Numbered from the stretch's first letter, positions 25,909-35,075 are shown. The stretch is DNA of 64,000 nucleotides from Aequorivita capsosiphonis DSM 23843 (GCF_000429125.1 NZ_KE386850.1:231610-295609); one strand, 5' to 3'. Numbers and translations are program-made. Notes: a model not told the origin generated them from the letters alone.

Positions 25909-26568
25909 TTGTTCCATCACATCCACCCATATCCGCCTTATATTCCTGAAACCGCTAGAAAGCTAATTGTTGGAACTTTGCCACCGCCGCGTTTTACAAC
26001 TGGGGAATTAAAAATTGACGATGTAGATTTTTGCTATGGAAGTCGTGATGGGCAGCTTTGGAAGATCTTGGACAAAATCTTTAGATTAGATTTAAAATTT
26101 GAAACCACTGCTGAAGCTATTGCACAGCGCGAACATTTTCTTAAAAGTAGAGGGATTGGGGTTTGCGATATGGTTGCTTCGGCCAAGCGCCAAAAAGTGG
26201 ATGCTTCGGATATTGGAATGCGGGATGTGGAACTGCGGGATTTGGTTGCCATACTTCAGCAAAACCCTAAAATTGATACCTTACTTTTTACCGGAGGCAA
26301 TAGCAAAAATGGCCCGGAATATTTCTTCCGAAGAAACCTTAAAGAATATAATCTTTCTCTGAAATTGATTTCTAATACAGTGCCTCGTATCCATCAATTT
26401 CAACTCCCTACTAACGAAAGAATAATAAGGACCGTTTCTTTAATTGCTCCCTCTGGAGCAGCAAATAGAGCAGTTGGCAGTCTCAAGGCTTATAAAAAGA
26501 TGAAAGCCGAATTCCCAGAAAAAACGACCATAGATTTCCGAGTAGAGCAATACAAGCCCTTTTTTTGA
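25909..26568 (+). CDS. uracil-DNA glycosylase superfamily protein
   Basis: A soluble protein of about 219 residues with the uracil-DNA glycosylase fold. From the TTG at 25909 it begins FHHIHPYPPYIPETARKLIVGTLPPPRF; the GTLPPPRF loop corresponds to the water-activating motif 1, FCYGSRDGQLWKIL to the downstream helix region, and SNTVPRIHQF lies where motif 2 of this superfamily is found. It best resembles the mismatch/hypoxanthine glycosylase-like branch (inference). The frame continues up to the TTG at 25882, but those nine codons come from a GCAACCT word array and are probably not translated. Confidence 0.7.
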   Translation: MFHHIHPYPPYIPETARKLIVGTLPPPRFTTGELKIDDVDFCYGSRDGQLWKILDKIFRLDLKFETTAEAIAQREHFLKSRGIGVCDMVASAKRQKVDASDIGMRDVELRDLVAILQQNPKIDTLLFTGGNSKNGPEYFFRRNLKEYNLSLKLISNTVPRIHQFQLPTNERIIRTVSLIAPSGAANRAVGSLKAYKKMKAEFPEKTTIDFRVEQYKPFF

Positions 26569-26674
26569 GATCATCCTAGGCTCCAGTTTTTCTATTCATT
26601 TTGATATGTAAACCACTACATATTCTACGATATAGCTTAGATAACGGATCTAGAATTTTGTTAGGTCGTTTTTG

Positions 26675-26682
26675 TATCTTTA
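26675..26682 (+). promoter_or_regulatory. -7-like promoter box of the M3 peptidase gene
   Basis: TATCTTTA differs from TAnnTTTG only at the last base and lies 26 bases before the chosen ATG at 26709. Confidence 0.4.
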
Positions 26683-26708
26683 CATTTCCATTAAAAAATC
26701 AACAAAAA

Positions 26709-28835
26709 ATGAAAAGAGTAATTCCCATTGTTACCATGGCCCTTCTTCTGGTTGCCTGTAATAATTCAAAAGAAAAAGAAGATCAGAACAAAAGTGAACA
26801 AGAAATGAGCAACACTGAAAACCCGTTACTTTCGGAAAGTACATTGCCTTATGGTGCGCCTGATTTTTCAAAAATCAAGGATGACAACTTCAAGCCAGCA
26901 ATGCTTGAAGGAATGGAACAACAAAAGAAGGCGATTGAGGGAATCGTTAATAACGAAGAGGAACCTACTTTTGATAATACGGTTCTTGCACTTGAAAAAA
27001 GTGGAGAGCTTTTGAACAGATCTGCCCAAATATTTTATGGGCTTACAGGATCTAATACAAATGAAAAGCTACAAGCCATTGAAGAAGAAATGGCACCTAA
27101 ATTCGCGGCTCAAAATGATGAGATCTATTTAAATGAAAAATTATTTCAACGTTTTAAAACACTTTACGATCAAAAGGATTCGCTTGACTTAGATCCAGAA
27201 TCTTTAAAATTGCTGGAGAATTATTACGAAGACTTTGAAATAGCGGGAGCTAATCTTTCTGCCGATGACAAAACCAAATTGAAAGATTACAATTCAAGAT
27301 TGGCTACGCTTACCACCAAATTTGGAAAAACCTTATTGGATGCAAACAATGCCGGTGCTGTAACTTTTACCGACAAAGAGGAACTGGCTGGCGTTGATGC
27401 AGATTACTTAAAATCAATTGAAAATAAAGATGGTGACGGTTGGACTGTTCCTTTGCTAAACACTACGCAGCAGCCGTTGTTGCAGTCTATGGACAACAGA
27501 GATAGTAGGGAGAAGCTTTTTAATGCAGCTTGGATGCGTGCGGATGGTGGGGCGAACGACACCAGAGGACTAATTAAGGACTTAGTTGAATTGCGTGCAC
27601 AGAAAGCCAAACTTTTAGGCTTTGATAATTATGCTGAATGGAGCCTTCAGAAAACAATGGCAAAAACTCCTGAAACAGTAAACAAATTTTTTGCAGGACT
27701 TATTGCAGCCGCCACTGCTAAAGCACAAGTAGAATCTGACGAGATTCAGAAAATGATTAAGTCTAAAGGCGAAGATTTCACTTTAGAACCTTGGGACTGG
27801 AACTATTATGCCGAAATGGTTAGAAAAGCAAAATACGACCTCGATGAGGATCAAATAAAGCCTTATTTTGAATTGAATAATGTATTGGAAAACGGTGTTT
27901 TCTTCGCAGCAACTAAATTATACGGGATTACCTTTAAAGAAAGAACAGACCTTCCAACCTATCAGGAAGATGTAAAGGTTTATGAATTGTTTGAGGAGAA
28001 TGGAGATCAGCTCGGACTTTTCTACGCAGACTATTTTGCGCGTCCATCCAAAAGAGGAGGCGCGTGGATGTCTAATTTTGTAACACAATCTAAACTGTAC
28101 AATAAAAAAGCAGTAATCTATAATGTTTGTAATTTTCCAAAACCTTCTGGTAACGAACCTGCGTTATTGACCTATGACGAAGTAGAAACCATGTTCCACG
28201 AATTTGGCCATGCGCTTCACGGATTTTTCGCAAACCAGCAATACCCTTCTCTTTCCGGTACTGCAGTGGCACGTGATTTTGTGGAATTCCCTTCACAGTT
28301 CAACGAAAACTGGGCGTTATACCCAGAGGTGTTGAAAAACTATGCAGTTCATTATAAAACAGGTGAAAAAATTCCTCAGGAATTAATTGATAAAATTAAG
28401 AAGTCGGGAACTTTCAACCAGGGTTATAGTCTTACTGAAAATTTAGCCGCTTCCAATTTAGATATGCAATGGCATACTATCTCAGCAGATAAGAAAATAG
28501 ACGATGTTGATGCTTTTGAAAAAGAAGCCTTGCATAAAACAAAACTTGATGTGGTGCATGCAGTACCACCAAGATATCGCTCCACATACTTTGCCCACAT
28601 TTTTGCGGGTGGTTATGCTGCGGGATACTATTCTTACTCTTGGACAGAAATGCTCGATCACGATGCCTACAATTGGTTCGAAACCCACGGCGGACTTACC
28701 CGTGAAAACGGACAGCGTTTCCGTGATATGGTGCTTTCCAAAGGAAATACCCTAAATCTTGAGAAAATGTATAAAGACTGGCGTGGTAGCGATCCAAAAA
28801 TCGGACCAATGCTGAAGGCTAGAGGCTTGAAATAG
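26709..28835 (+). CDS. M3 family metallopeptidase, lipoprotein (peptidyl-dipeptidase Dcp type)
   Basis: A 708-residue zinc peptidase of the M3 family. From the ATG at 26709 the protein starts with a lipoprotein signal (MKRVIPIVTMALLLVAC, Cys17), so it is probably attached to a periplasmic or outer-membrane face. The zinc motif HEFGH is at residues 497-501, and the downstream glutamate region is FVEFPSQFNENW; the substrate-binding block GGYAAGYYSYSWTEML is near the C-terminus. The longer frame from 26601 is rejected because it would place the signal inside the protein. Dcp-type enzymes release dipeptides from C-termini of short peptides. Confidence 0.92.
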   Translation: MKRVIPIVTMALLLVACNNSKEKEDQNKSEQEMSNTENPLLSESTLPYGAPDFSKIKDDNFKPAMLEGMEQQKKAIEGIVNNEEEPTFDNTVLALEKSGELLNRSAQIFYGLTGSNTNEKLQAIEEEMAPKFAAQNDEIYLNEKLFQRFKTLYDQKDSLDLDPESLKLLENYYEDFEIAGANLSADDKTKLKDYNSRLATLTTKFGKTLLDANNAGAVTFTDKEELAGVDADYLKSIENKDGDGWTVPLLNTTQQPLLQSMDNRDSREKLFNAAWMRADGGANDTRGLIKDLVELRAQKAKLLGFDNYAEWSLQKTMAKTPETVNKFFAGLIAAATAKAQVESDEIQKMIKSKGEDFTLEPWDWNYYAEMVRKAKYDLDEDQIKPYFELNNVLENGVFFAATKLYGITFKERTDLPTYQEDVKVYELFEENGDQLGLFYADYFARPSKRGGAWMSNFVTQSKLYNKKAVIYNVCNFPKPSGNEPALLTYDEVETMFHEFGHALHGFFANQQYPSLSGTAVARDFVEFPSQFNENWALYPEVLKNYAVHYKTGEKIPQELIDKIKKSGTFNQGYSLTENLAASNLDMQWHTISADKKIDDVDAFEKEALHKTKLDVVHAVPPRYRSTYFAHIFAGGYAAGYYSYSWTEMLDHDAYNWFETHGGLTRENGQRFRDMVLSKGNTLNLEKMYKDWRGSDPKIGPMLKARGLK

Positions 28836-28850
28836 AGATTAAAAAATTTG

Positions 28851-28951
28851 GCCACGAATACACGAATGTTTGTGTAAATGTGAGATATAATGCAAAAGCC
28901 CCAACGAAAGTTGAGGGCTTTTTTTGATAATATTATTCGTGCATTAGTGGC
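28851..28951. repeat. R4 element, copy 1 (nested inverted repeat with terminator)
   Basis: The outer arms GCCACGAATACACGAAT and ATTCGTGCATTAGTGGC match at 15 of 17 positions; the inner part holds a terminator hairpin. A second copy follows at 29008. Confidence 0.75.
28894..28925 (+). terminator. terminator within R4 copy 1
   Basis: AAAGCCCC-AAC / GTT-GAGGGCTTT with a GAAA loop and one bulge, followed by a T-run; 60 bases after the M3 peptidase stop. Confidence 0.8.
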
Positions 28952-29007
28952 AAACCCGCCAAAACTCAAGGTCGAGACTTGAAGTAGAAATATAGTGATT
29001 AATATAA

Positions 29008-29128
29008 CCACGAATTCACGAATGTATTTGTGTAACTGTGTAGTCATAATGCAAAAGCCCCCAACGAAAGTTGAGGGCTTTTTTTTAAATAACATTCGTG
29101 CACCAACCTACGGCAGGCAGGTTCGTGG
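29008..29128. repeat. R4 element, copy 2 (with palindrome insert in right arm)
   Basis: The left arm CCACGAATTCACGAATG is as in copy 1. The right arm CATTCGTG..TTCGTGG is split by CTACGGCAGGCAGG (a truncated copy of the 20-bp palindrome) just before TTCGTG. The inner terminator is almost identical to copy 1. Confidence 0.7.
29053..29086 (+). terminator. terminator within R4 copy 2
   Basis: AAAGCCCCCAAC / GTTGAGGGCTTT with a GAAA loop, one mismatch, and a run of eight T after it. It also carries an A-run on its left, so it can serve the convergent DPP gene on the other strand. Confidence 0.8.
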
Positions 29129-29140
29129 CAACCTACACCA

Positions 29141-31309
29141 CTATTTTTTCTTCTTAGATTTTTTATTCCCTTTTTTAGGATGAACCAACTTCATTTCTTC
29201 AATCAAGTTCTTTGCTCCTGCATATTTATCTATAATAAACAGTACATAACGAGCATCTACCATAATGTTGCGCGATAGAGCAGGATCATAGTAATAATCG
29301 CTCATTGTACCTTCCCAAACGCGGTCAAAATTTAAACCTACTAAGTTTCCGTAAGCGTCAATAGCTGGGCTTCCGCTATTTCCTCCTGTGGTATGGTTGG
29401 TACCTATAAAGTTAACGGGCATTCTTCCATCTTCGGCATATTCGCCATAATCTTTAGCGTTATAAAGATCGATTAGTTTCTGTGGGACATCAAATTCATA
29501 ATCGCCTGGCACGTATTTCTGAATTACACCTTCAAGGTGGGTTACAGGTTCATAATAAACAGCATCGGCAGGTGAATAGCCAGCAACTTTTCCGTAGGTA
29601 ACACGAAGCGTGCTGTTGGCATTCGGAAAAATACGCGCGTCTTTTGGACTTAATTCCAACAAAGCTTTCATATAATCGCGTTCCAAGCCAGAGATGTTTA
29701 ATTGCAATTCTTCATATTTTGGAGCGACCTTTTCAAAATAGGCGTCGGCCATATCTTTCACCACTTGATAGCCAGGATCGTTCTTCAAATTTGTTATTAC
29801 GGTTTCGGCATCACCATCCATTAAGGTTTTAAAGGAATTATAACTTACAAAAGCAGAATTGCCATAAACGTTTTTAGTGAGCGCTTCTACATTCATGTCT
29901 TTAAAGGAATCGGGTAGAAATTGGGCAGGTACTTTTTCAGCATAAAAGGCGATCAAGGCATCAAAAACCTCTTCATCTACTTTTTTACTGTAGTTTTTAT
30001 ATTGGCTTGACATTCTATCCACCATATTATCTCTTCTATCTTCAAAAGATTGCTCTCCACGATTTTCGTAAACTTGAACCAATTGATATGCTTGATAAGC
30101 AGTACGAAGTAATTCAACATTTCGCAAAGCAGTTTCAAGGAAGTATTCTCTCGCTAAAGCATAAGGTTCTCTTTGCGTATAATAGGTTTCAAACTGAGGA
30201 AGAAGTTGCCCGTATTCTTGTTGCTTTCCTTTTTTGTTGATTTGTGCGGTAAGAGCACTTTCTTGTTGCTTTTTAATCCCTACAGCATTCGATTTTTTAA
30301 GGCCGAGCGTTTCTCCTCTCCACTTTTTCCAGTAGTTGGCGATACTTGCAAACTTGGAAGCATACTGAATTTTAATCTGCGGATCGGCACGCATATATTT
30401 ATCCTGAACCGCCAAAGCTTTATCGCGAATAGCAATTCGAGCAGGGTTTAGCGTGTTGATTACTTGCTCGATGGCAACGGCTGGTAGATATTCATCTGTA
30501 GTTCCTGGAAAACCAAATACTAAGGTGAAATCATTTTCAGCTACGCCGTCCAAGGAAATTGGTAAAAAGTGTTTTGGTGTGTATGGCACGTTGTCTTCAG
30601 AATATTCAGCAGGACGATTATTTTTATCAGCATAGATTCTGAAAAGTGAAAAGTCGCCCGTATGTCTAGGCCAAATCCAGTTATCGGAATCACTTCCAAA
30701 CTTTCCTATTGAGGAAGGCGGCGCACCCACTAAACGAATATCCTTATACGTTTCAACTACAAAAAGCATATATTGGTTTCCTTCGTAAAAAGTACGAACG
30801 CGGTTTTCCTGCCAAGCTTCTTTCACGGAAGATTGTGAAACGGCAGCGATATTGGTTTCTATTTTTGCCTTTTTATCGGCTTCGCTCATTGCATCAGTAA
30901 TGCCCGCCATAATTTTGGTGGTAACATCTTCAATACGAACAATAAAAGTAGCAGTCACACCGGGATTCGGGAGTTCTTCTTTCTTACTCATGGCCCAAAA
31001 TCCATCGGCCAAATAATCATTTTCTAAGGTAGAATGGCTCTGTATCTGTGAATAACCACAGTGATGGTTGGTAAGTAAAAGACCTTGATCGCTGATTACT
31101 TCGGAAGTACAGCCCCCGTTAAAATGTGGAATAGCATCTTTTAAACTTGCGTTGTTTACATCATAGATATCCTTGGCGGACATTTTCATACCGAGGTTTT
31201 TCATTTCGGTTTCGTTCATTCCTTCCAACAAAGATGGAATCCACATCCCGCCTTGCTGAGCAAATAAAGGAACTGATAGAAAGATAAAAAGTAGGCGTAG
31301 TAATTTCAT
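29141..31309 (-). CDS. S46 family dipeptidyl peptidase, DPP11 type
   Basis: A 722-residue exported serine peptidase (signal peptide 1-17, ending FAQ). Catalytic residues: His83 in NHHCGY, Asp219 in HTGDF and Ser645 in GGNSGSPA. In the S46 family the residue 18 places after the serine sets the P1 preference: Gly in DPP7 (hydrophobic), Arg in DPP11 (Asp/Glu). Here it is Arg663 in NFDRVWEG, so Asp/Glu-specific DPP11 activity is expected. The C-terminus is a Lys-rich tail. Such enzymes feed dipeptides to amino-acid-using Bacteroidota. It is convergent with the M3 peptidase gene. Confidence 0.92.
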   Translation of the reverse strand: MKLLRLLFIFLSVPLFAQQGGMWIPSLLEGMNETEMKNLGMKMSAKDIYDVNNASLKDAIPHFNGGCTSEVISDQGLLLTNHHCGYSQIQSHSTLENDYLADGFWAMSKKEELPNPGVTATFIVRIEDVTTKIMAGITDAMSEADKKAKIETNIAAVSQSSVKEAWQENRVRTFYEGNQYMLFVVETYKDIRLVGAPPSSIGKFGSDSDNWIWPRHTGDFSLFRIYADKNNRPAEYSEDNVPYTPKHFLPISLDGVAENDFTLVFGFPGTTDEYLPAVAIEQVINTLNPARIAIRDKALAVQDKYMRADPQIKIQYASKFASIANYWKKWRGETLGLKKSNAVGIKKQQESALTAQINKKGKQQEYGQLLPQFETYYTQREPYALAREYFLETALRNVELLRTAYQAYQLVQVYENRGEQSFEDRRDNMVDRMSSQYKNYSKKVDEEVFDALIAFYAEKVPAQFLPDSFKDMNVEALTKNVYGNSAFVSYNSFKTLMDGDAETVITNLKNDPGYQVVKDMADAYFEKVAPKYEELQLNISGLERDYMKALLELSPKDARIFPNANSTLRVTYGKVAGYSPADAVYYEPVTHLEGVIQKYVPGDYEFDVPQKLIDLYNAKDYGEYAEDGRMPVNFIGTNHTTGGNSGSPAIDAYGNLVGLNFDRVWEGTMSDYYYDPALSRNIMVDARYVLFIIDKYAGAKNLIEEMKLVHPKKGNKKSKKKK

Positions 31310-31367
31310 AGTAAATTTTTATAATGATAGCGTGCAAGATAACAATATAGGGGGAATTTCAAGAATA

Positions 31368-32210
31368 TTACTTTGCGTTATGGGTATTGATAAAGCTTTT
31401 TATCTCATCAAAAGGCTTGCTACACGGGAAAAAATATTGAATAATCATGGAAATGTGTTTTTTAGGAAGTACAATAGGCTCCATATTCGGTTGAAAATCC
31501 TTTAACGCATTTATAAATCTGCGGTTGCTGGACTTTATGGAAGTATAGGATTTAGAACCCATATATAGCATTATTGGTGGGGTTTTGTCGTTTATAAAAT
31601 AAATAGGCGAGGCAGCTTTCCAAGTTTCGGGATCGTCCGTCCAGGTTGTGAGATAATTGTCTTCAGTTGTTGGTGGATCTTTTTGAAGGTAGTTGTACAT
31701 ATCTAGTCCGCCGGCGTCATTAAGAATGATACCGGATATATTCGCAGGATCGATTCCATATTTTGGATTCATAACTACCAATGCCACTAGATGTCCGCCA
31801 GCAGAATGTCCTGTTAAATAGATTTGCTTTGGATCTCCATTAAATTCTTCAATGTGCGCTTTAGTCCATTTAATTGCTTGGGCAGTTTGTTGCGCCATAT
31901 CATCATAATTAGCTTCGGGACTTAAAGTGTAGTCAGGAATAACCGTAATGACACCTTTTTTGGCAAAATTTCTTCCGAAGAAACCATAAGTATCCTTGCT
32001 TCCACTGTTCCAATTGCCGCCATACATAAAGATTAAAACGGGTAGTTTTTCTTCAGAATTTTTCCTTGGCGTGAAAACATTGAGTTTGGGAGTTACTGCA
32101 ATTTTCGGATTGTTTTTTTCAATATAGGAGAGATCCTTATATTTTTTAGCGGCACAACCCGTAAAAAGAATTCCCATAAAAGCAATAATAAGACTGATGG
32201 TTAATCGCAT
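31368..32210 (-). CDS. lipoprotein alpha/beta hydrolase (esterase/lipase)
   Basis: A 280-residue lipoprotein esterase of the hormone-sensitive-lipase-like/BD-FAE group. The lipobox gives Cys19 (GILFTGC). The oxyanion loop is FMYGGNWNSGS (61-71), the nucleophile elbow GHSAGG places Ser136, and the acid and histidine are likely near residues 214 and 257 (KKHIS). It lies 58 bases from the DPP11 gene on the same strand and may be co-transcribed with it. Substrate unknown; carboxyl esters are expected. Confidence 0.85.
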   Translation of the reverse strand: MRLTISLIIAFMGILFTGCAAKKYKDLSYIEKNNPKIAVTPKLNVFTPRKNSEEKLPVLIFMYGGNWNSGSKDTYGFFGRNFAKKGVITVIPDYTLSPEANYDDMAQQTAQAIKWTKAHIEEFNGDPKQIYLTGHSAGGHLVALVVMNPKYGIDPANISGIILNDAGGLDMYNYLQKDPPTTEDNYLTTWTDDPETWKAASPIYFINDKTPPIMLYMGSKSYTSIKSSNRRFINALKDFQPNMEPIVLPKKHISMIIQYFFPCSKPFDEIKSFINTHNAK

Positions 32211-32633
32211 TTGTTTTTTTGTGAGGAAGATACTGTTTTGAGGGATTTTATGATAAGAAGGGAATGTTAAACAATGATTGGATCTTCAATATTACACATA
32301 TTTAATGCCTAACAACATATTGCCATTTGTGGCGGACAAGTTTTTATAATCGAGAAAATACCATTAATAAATGTTAAATAGCATTGGGCGAAGTTTAAAG
32401 GGACATTATGTAATTTTTAATCTGAAAACGCTGCTTTTTAATTTATCTACCTCCCTCGAGATTCAAGAATGTTTGGAAAAATCGTAACGTTTTCATTAGC
32501 GATAAATGCTTTAAATGATTATTTTTTTTCGTATTTATCAATAAATTCGAATTATCAAGTATTTTAATGCTATTATTTTAGCTTATCTTCCAGTATTCCT
32601 TTTAACTTTGAAAAGAACCATAAACCGAAGCAC
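32211..32633. other. intergenic between divergent genes
   Basis: A 423-base AT-rich gap between the esterase and cyclase genes, which point away from each other. It contains the -7 box of the cyclase gene at 32603 and a TATCTTCC, possibly a -7 box for the esterase, at its left edge. No repeat copy or reading frame was found. Confidence 0.5.
32603..32610 (+). promoter_or_regulatory. Bacteroidota -7 promoter box of the cyclase gene
   Basis: TAACTTTG fits TAnnTTTG, 23 bases before the ATG. Confidence 0.5.
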
Positions 32634-33470
32634 ATGAAAATATTGCTAACTTTATCTGCCGTATGTTTACTATTCACGGGATGTAATACTAAGGTAGAAA
32701 AAACCTTGCAAGTTCAAACGTCCTCCAGCGAAACCAAACTTCTTGATGGAGATATTATAGACCTTACCCATACTTTTTCAAAGGAAAGTATTTATTGGGT
32801 TACAGCGAAGGAATTTAAACTAGACACCGTTGCTTTTGGCGAAACCGAGAAAGGATATTTTTATTCAGCCAATAATTTTGAAACTGCTGAACACGGAGGG
32901 ACCCATATAGATGCGCCAATCCATTTTGTTGCAAATGGTGAATCCGTAGATGAAATTCCGTTAACACAATTAATTGGAAAAGGGATTAAAATAGACGTTT
33001 CAGAAAAAGCGCAGGCGAACCGTGATTATCAAATTTCAATAGAAGATTTCACTAATTGGGAAGCAGGAAACGGTACTATTCCAGATAATGCTATTGTTTT
33101 ATTGGAAACAGGCTTTTCGAAATTGTATCCAGACAAAAAAGAATATTTGGGCACCGATGAGCGTGGTGATGCAGCTGTGCAAAAGTTACATTTTCCAGGT
33201 TTATCGCCAGAAGCGGCTACATGGTTGGTTAAAAATAGAAATATAAGTAGCATTGGGTTGGATACAGCCAGTATAGATTATGGACAATCAACTCACTTTC
33301 AGAGTCACGTTATTTTACTTTCGGGGAATATTCCAGCATTTGAAAATGTTGCCAATCTAGACAAACTACCCGTTAAAGGATTTCAGGTAATTGCATTGCC
33401 AATGAAGATAAAAGGTGGAAGTGGAGGACCTTTGCGCATTATTGCTATCGTTCCAAATAGCGATAAATGA
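32634..33470 (+). CDS. cyclase family lipoprotein (kynurenine formamidase-like)
   Basis: A 278-residue lipoprotein (lipobox VCLLFTGC, Cys17) of the metal-dependent cyclase / kynurenine formamidase family (PF04199). The signature H-x-G-T-H-x-D-x-P-x-H is at 87-97 (HGGTHIDAPIH) and coordinates the metal. The segment GLSPEAATWLV and the C-terminal block LPMKIKGGSGGPLRI are typical. Export by lipidation is uncommon for kynurenine formamidase, so the substrate may be an extracellular amide or lactone. A cytosine-deaminase-like gene follows 105 bases downstream. Confidence 0.85.
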   Translation: MKILLTLSAVCLLFTGCNTKVEKTLQVQTSSSETKLLDGDIIDLTHTFSKESIYWVTAKEFKLDTVAFGETEKGYFYSANNFETAEHGGTHIDAPIHFVANGESVDEIPLTQLIGKGIKIDVSEKAQANRDYQISIEDFTNWEAGNGTIPDNAIVLLETGFSKLYPDKKEYLGTDERGDAAVQKLHFPGLSPEAATWLVKNRNISSIGLDTASIDYGQSTHFQSHVILLSGNIPAFENVANLDKLPVKGFQVIALPMKIKGGSGGPLRIIAIVPNSDK

Positions 33471-33574
33471 CAGGATTCTATTTTTAGGGACGTAAGACTA
33501 AAGGACGTAAGATGTAGGATTTTTTCAAATTAAATAAAGCATTATTCAAATAACATTTAATACAACTTAACATC

Positions 33575-34012
33575 ATGGATACATTTTTTTTAGAAGCCGT
33601 AAAGGAAGCAGAGAATGGCATGGAAGAAGGGGGAATTCCCATTGGTTCTGTTTTGGTGCATAATGGTAAAATTATTGGTCGCGGCCATAATAGAAGGGTG
33701 CAAAAAGACAGTGTGATACTCCACGGCGAAATGGATGCCTTGGAAAATGCTGGCAGACAACCTGCTTCCGTTTATAAGGAATGTGTTCTCTACACAACCT
33801 TGTCGCCGTGCCCCATGTGCTCGGGTACCATCTTACTATACGGCATCCCTAAGGTTATTATAGGTGAAAATAAAACCTTTATGGGTCATGAAAATTTATT
33901 GAAGGAAAACGGTGTTGAGATCATTGTCCTTGATGATAAAAGATGTAAAGAACTCATGGACACCTTTATTGCAGAAAAACCTAAATTGTGGAATGAGGAT
34001 ATTGGGGTTTAA
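33575..34012 (+). CDS. cytosine deaminase-like nucleoside/nucleobase deaminase
   Basis: A 145-residue zinc deaminase of the CDA superfamily. Zinc ligands and proton shuttle: His50 and Glu52 in LHGEMDALEN, Cys79 and Cys82 in SPCPMCSG. The whole protein follows yeast cytosine deaminase rather than TadA or guanine deaminase: GGIPIGSVLVHNGKIIGRGHN, then IIGENKTFMGHENLL, and the C-terminal KRCKELMDTFI..PKLWNEDIG, which matches the fungal C-terminus. It should convert cytosine (and 5-fluorocytosine) to uracil; this is inferred from the family. Activity on other amino-heterocycles cannot be excluded. Confidence 0.85.
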   Translation: MDTFFLEAVKEAENGMEEGGIPIGSVLVHNGKIIGRGHNRRVQKDSVILHGEMDALENAGRQPASVYKECVLYTTLSPCPMCSGTILLYGIPKVIIGENKTFMGHENLLKENGVEIIVLDDKRCKELMDTFIAEKPKLWNEDIGV

Positions 34013-34082
34013 TTTGCTTTGAAGCAAAAAAGGAATTCCTCTATCAAACGATACAAATGTTCTATTTCTAAAGAAGAAATAA

Positions 34083-34586
34083 TTACTCATAGCGAATTGC
34101 CACTACCTCAATTATTCTTTTTTCTCCACCTAAGTTAAAAGAAACCTCGTCATCTACTTTATGGCCAGTAAGTGCCACGGCAATGGGTGCAACAAAAGCA
34201 ATTTTCATTTTGGCGATATCCGCTTCGTCAACTCCTACAATTTGAAAAGTAAGTGGTGACTTCGCAGTTGTTATTTTATAGGTAACTGTAGCTCCAAAAC
34301 GAACTACATCCTTTGGTTGGCTTGCAGGGTCTAAAACTCTAGCAGAAGCTATGCGTTCATTCAGCAGATCTAATTTGCCGTTGATAACAGCCAACTCTAT
34401 TCGTCGTTGTTGTTCGTGGGTAGTTTCTAGATTTGCCCGTTCGCTTTCTATTTGTTCCCGCTCTGATAAAAGCTGCTTCATTCCATTTGGGGTAACATAA
34501 TTGGTTGTTCCTTCCGGCAATGCTGCGCGTGGCGGAATTATAGGAGTTTCCTCCTGATCTTCTTCTTTTACAAAACCTCTACTCAT
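34083..34586 (-). CDS. GreA/GreB-family transcription elongation factor
   Basis: A 167-residue RNA-polymerase cleavage factor. The start at the ATG 34586 gives MSRGFVKEEDQEE, the usual beginning in Bacteroidota; the track frame begins 15 codons earlier without support. The N-terminal coiled coil is GTTNYVTPNGMKQLLSERE onward (about 28-85), and the C-terminal FKBP-like domain carries FGATVTYKI, VGVDEADIAKMKI, SPIAVALTGHKVDDEV-like (here APIAVALTGHKVDDEV). The acidic tip needed for backtracked-RNA cleavage lies in the coiled-coil loop (NGKLDLLNERI region). Confidence 0.88.
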   Translation of the reverse strand: MSRGFVKEEDQEETPIIPPRAALPEGTTNYVTPNGMKQLLSEREQIESERANLETTHEQQRRIELAVINGKLDLLNERIASARVLDPASQPKDVVRFGATVTYKITTAKSPLTFQIVGVDEADIAKMKIAFVAPIAVALTGHKVDDEVSFNLGGEKRIIEVVAIRYE

Positions 34587-34743
34587 TGTATATCTATTAA
34601 TCGGTAAGTTATGAATATTTATGCAATTCAACGGTGTGTTCCCTTGTCCCGATTCAGAGGTCAGTTTAGACTATTTATAGATTCCCTTTCATCTTAGTTG
34701 AACTTGTTTTTCTTTGGGAGGAACGAGTTTTTCGGAAAAGTGT

Positions 34744-35075
34744 GGCTAAAGCCGAATTTGATATGGTCTTTTCCCCACGGGCTAAAGCACCGTGGTAATT
34801 ATAAATAGCTCGTGCTTTATCTCGGGGAAAAGTATTGTGGAAGATTTTGGCTAAAGCCGGATTTGATATTATCTTTTTTTCCATGGGCTAAAGCACCTTG
34901 GTAATTCAAAATAGCCAGTGCTTTATCTCGGGGAAAAGTATTGTGGAAGATTTTGGCTAAAGCCGAATTGGATATGGTCTTTTTCCCCACGGGCTAAATC
35001 GCCGTGGTAATTATAAATAGCCCCGTGCTTTAGCTCGGGGTTAAATAATGGAAACGTCTCTTGGCTTTAGCCAAA
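34744..35075. repeat. tandem array of about 105-bp units (three copies)
   Basis: Units start with GGCTAAAGCC at 34744, 34849 and 34955 (periods 105 and 106). Each unit contains a hairpin around GGGCTAAA (CCACGG..CCGTGG in the first, imperfect in the others) and a second one built on GTGCTTTAtCTCGGGG. After the third unit the motif appears reversed (TTGGCTTTAGCCAA at 35060). The short frame across it is not a gene. Confidence 0.85.

Noticed and set aside
28851..29128. CRISPR array
   Set aside because: Only two units, each with internal symmetry and a terminator, and no spacers of equal length or cas genes.
34675..34884. 69-codon reading frame
   Set aside because: It follows the 105-bp tandem repeat; the protein repeats only because the DNA does.
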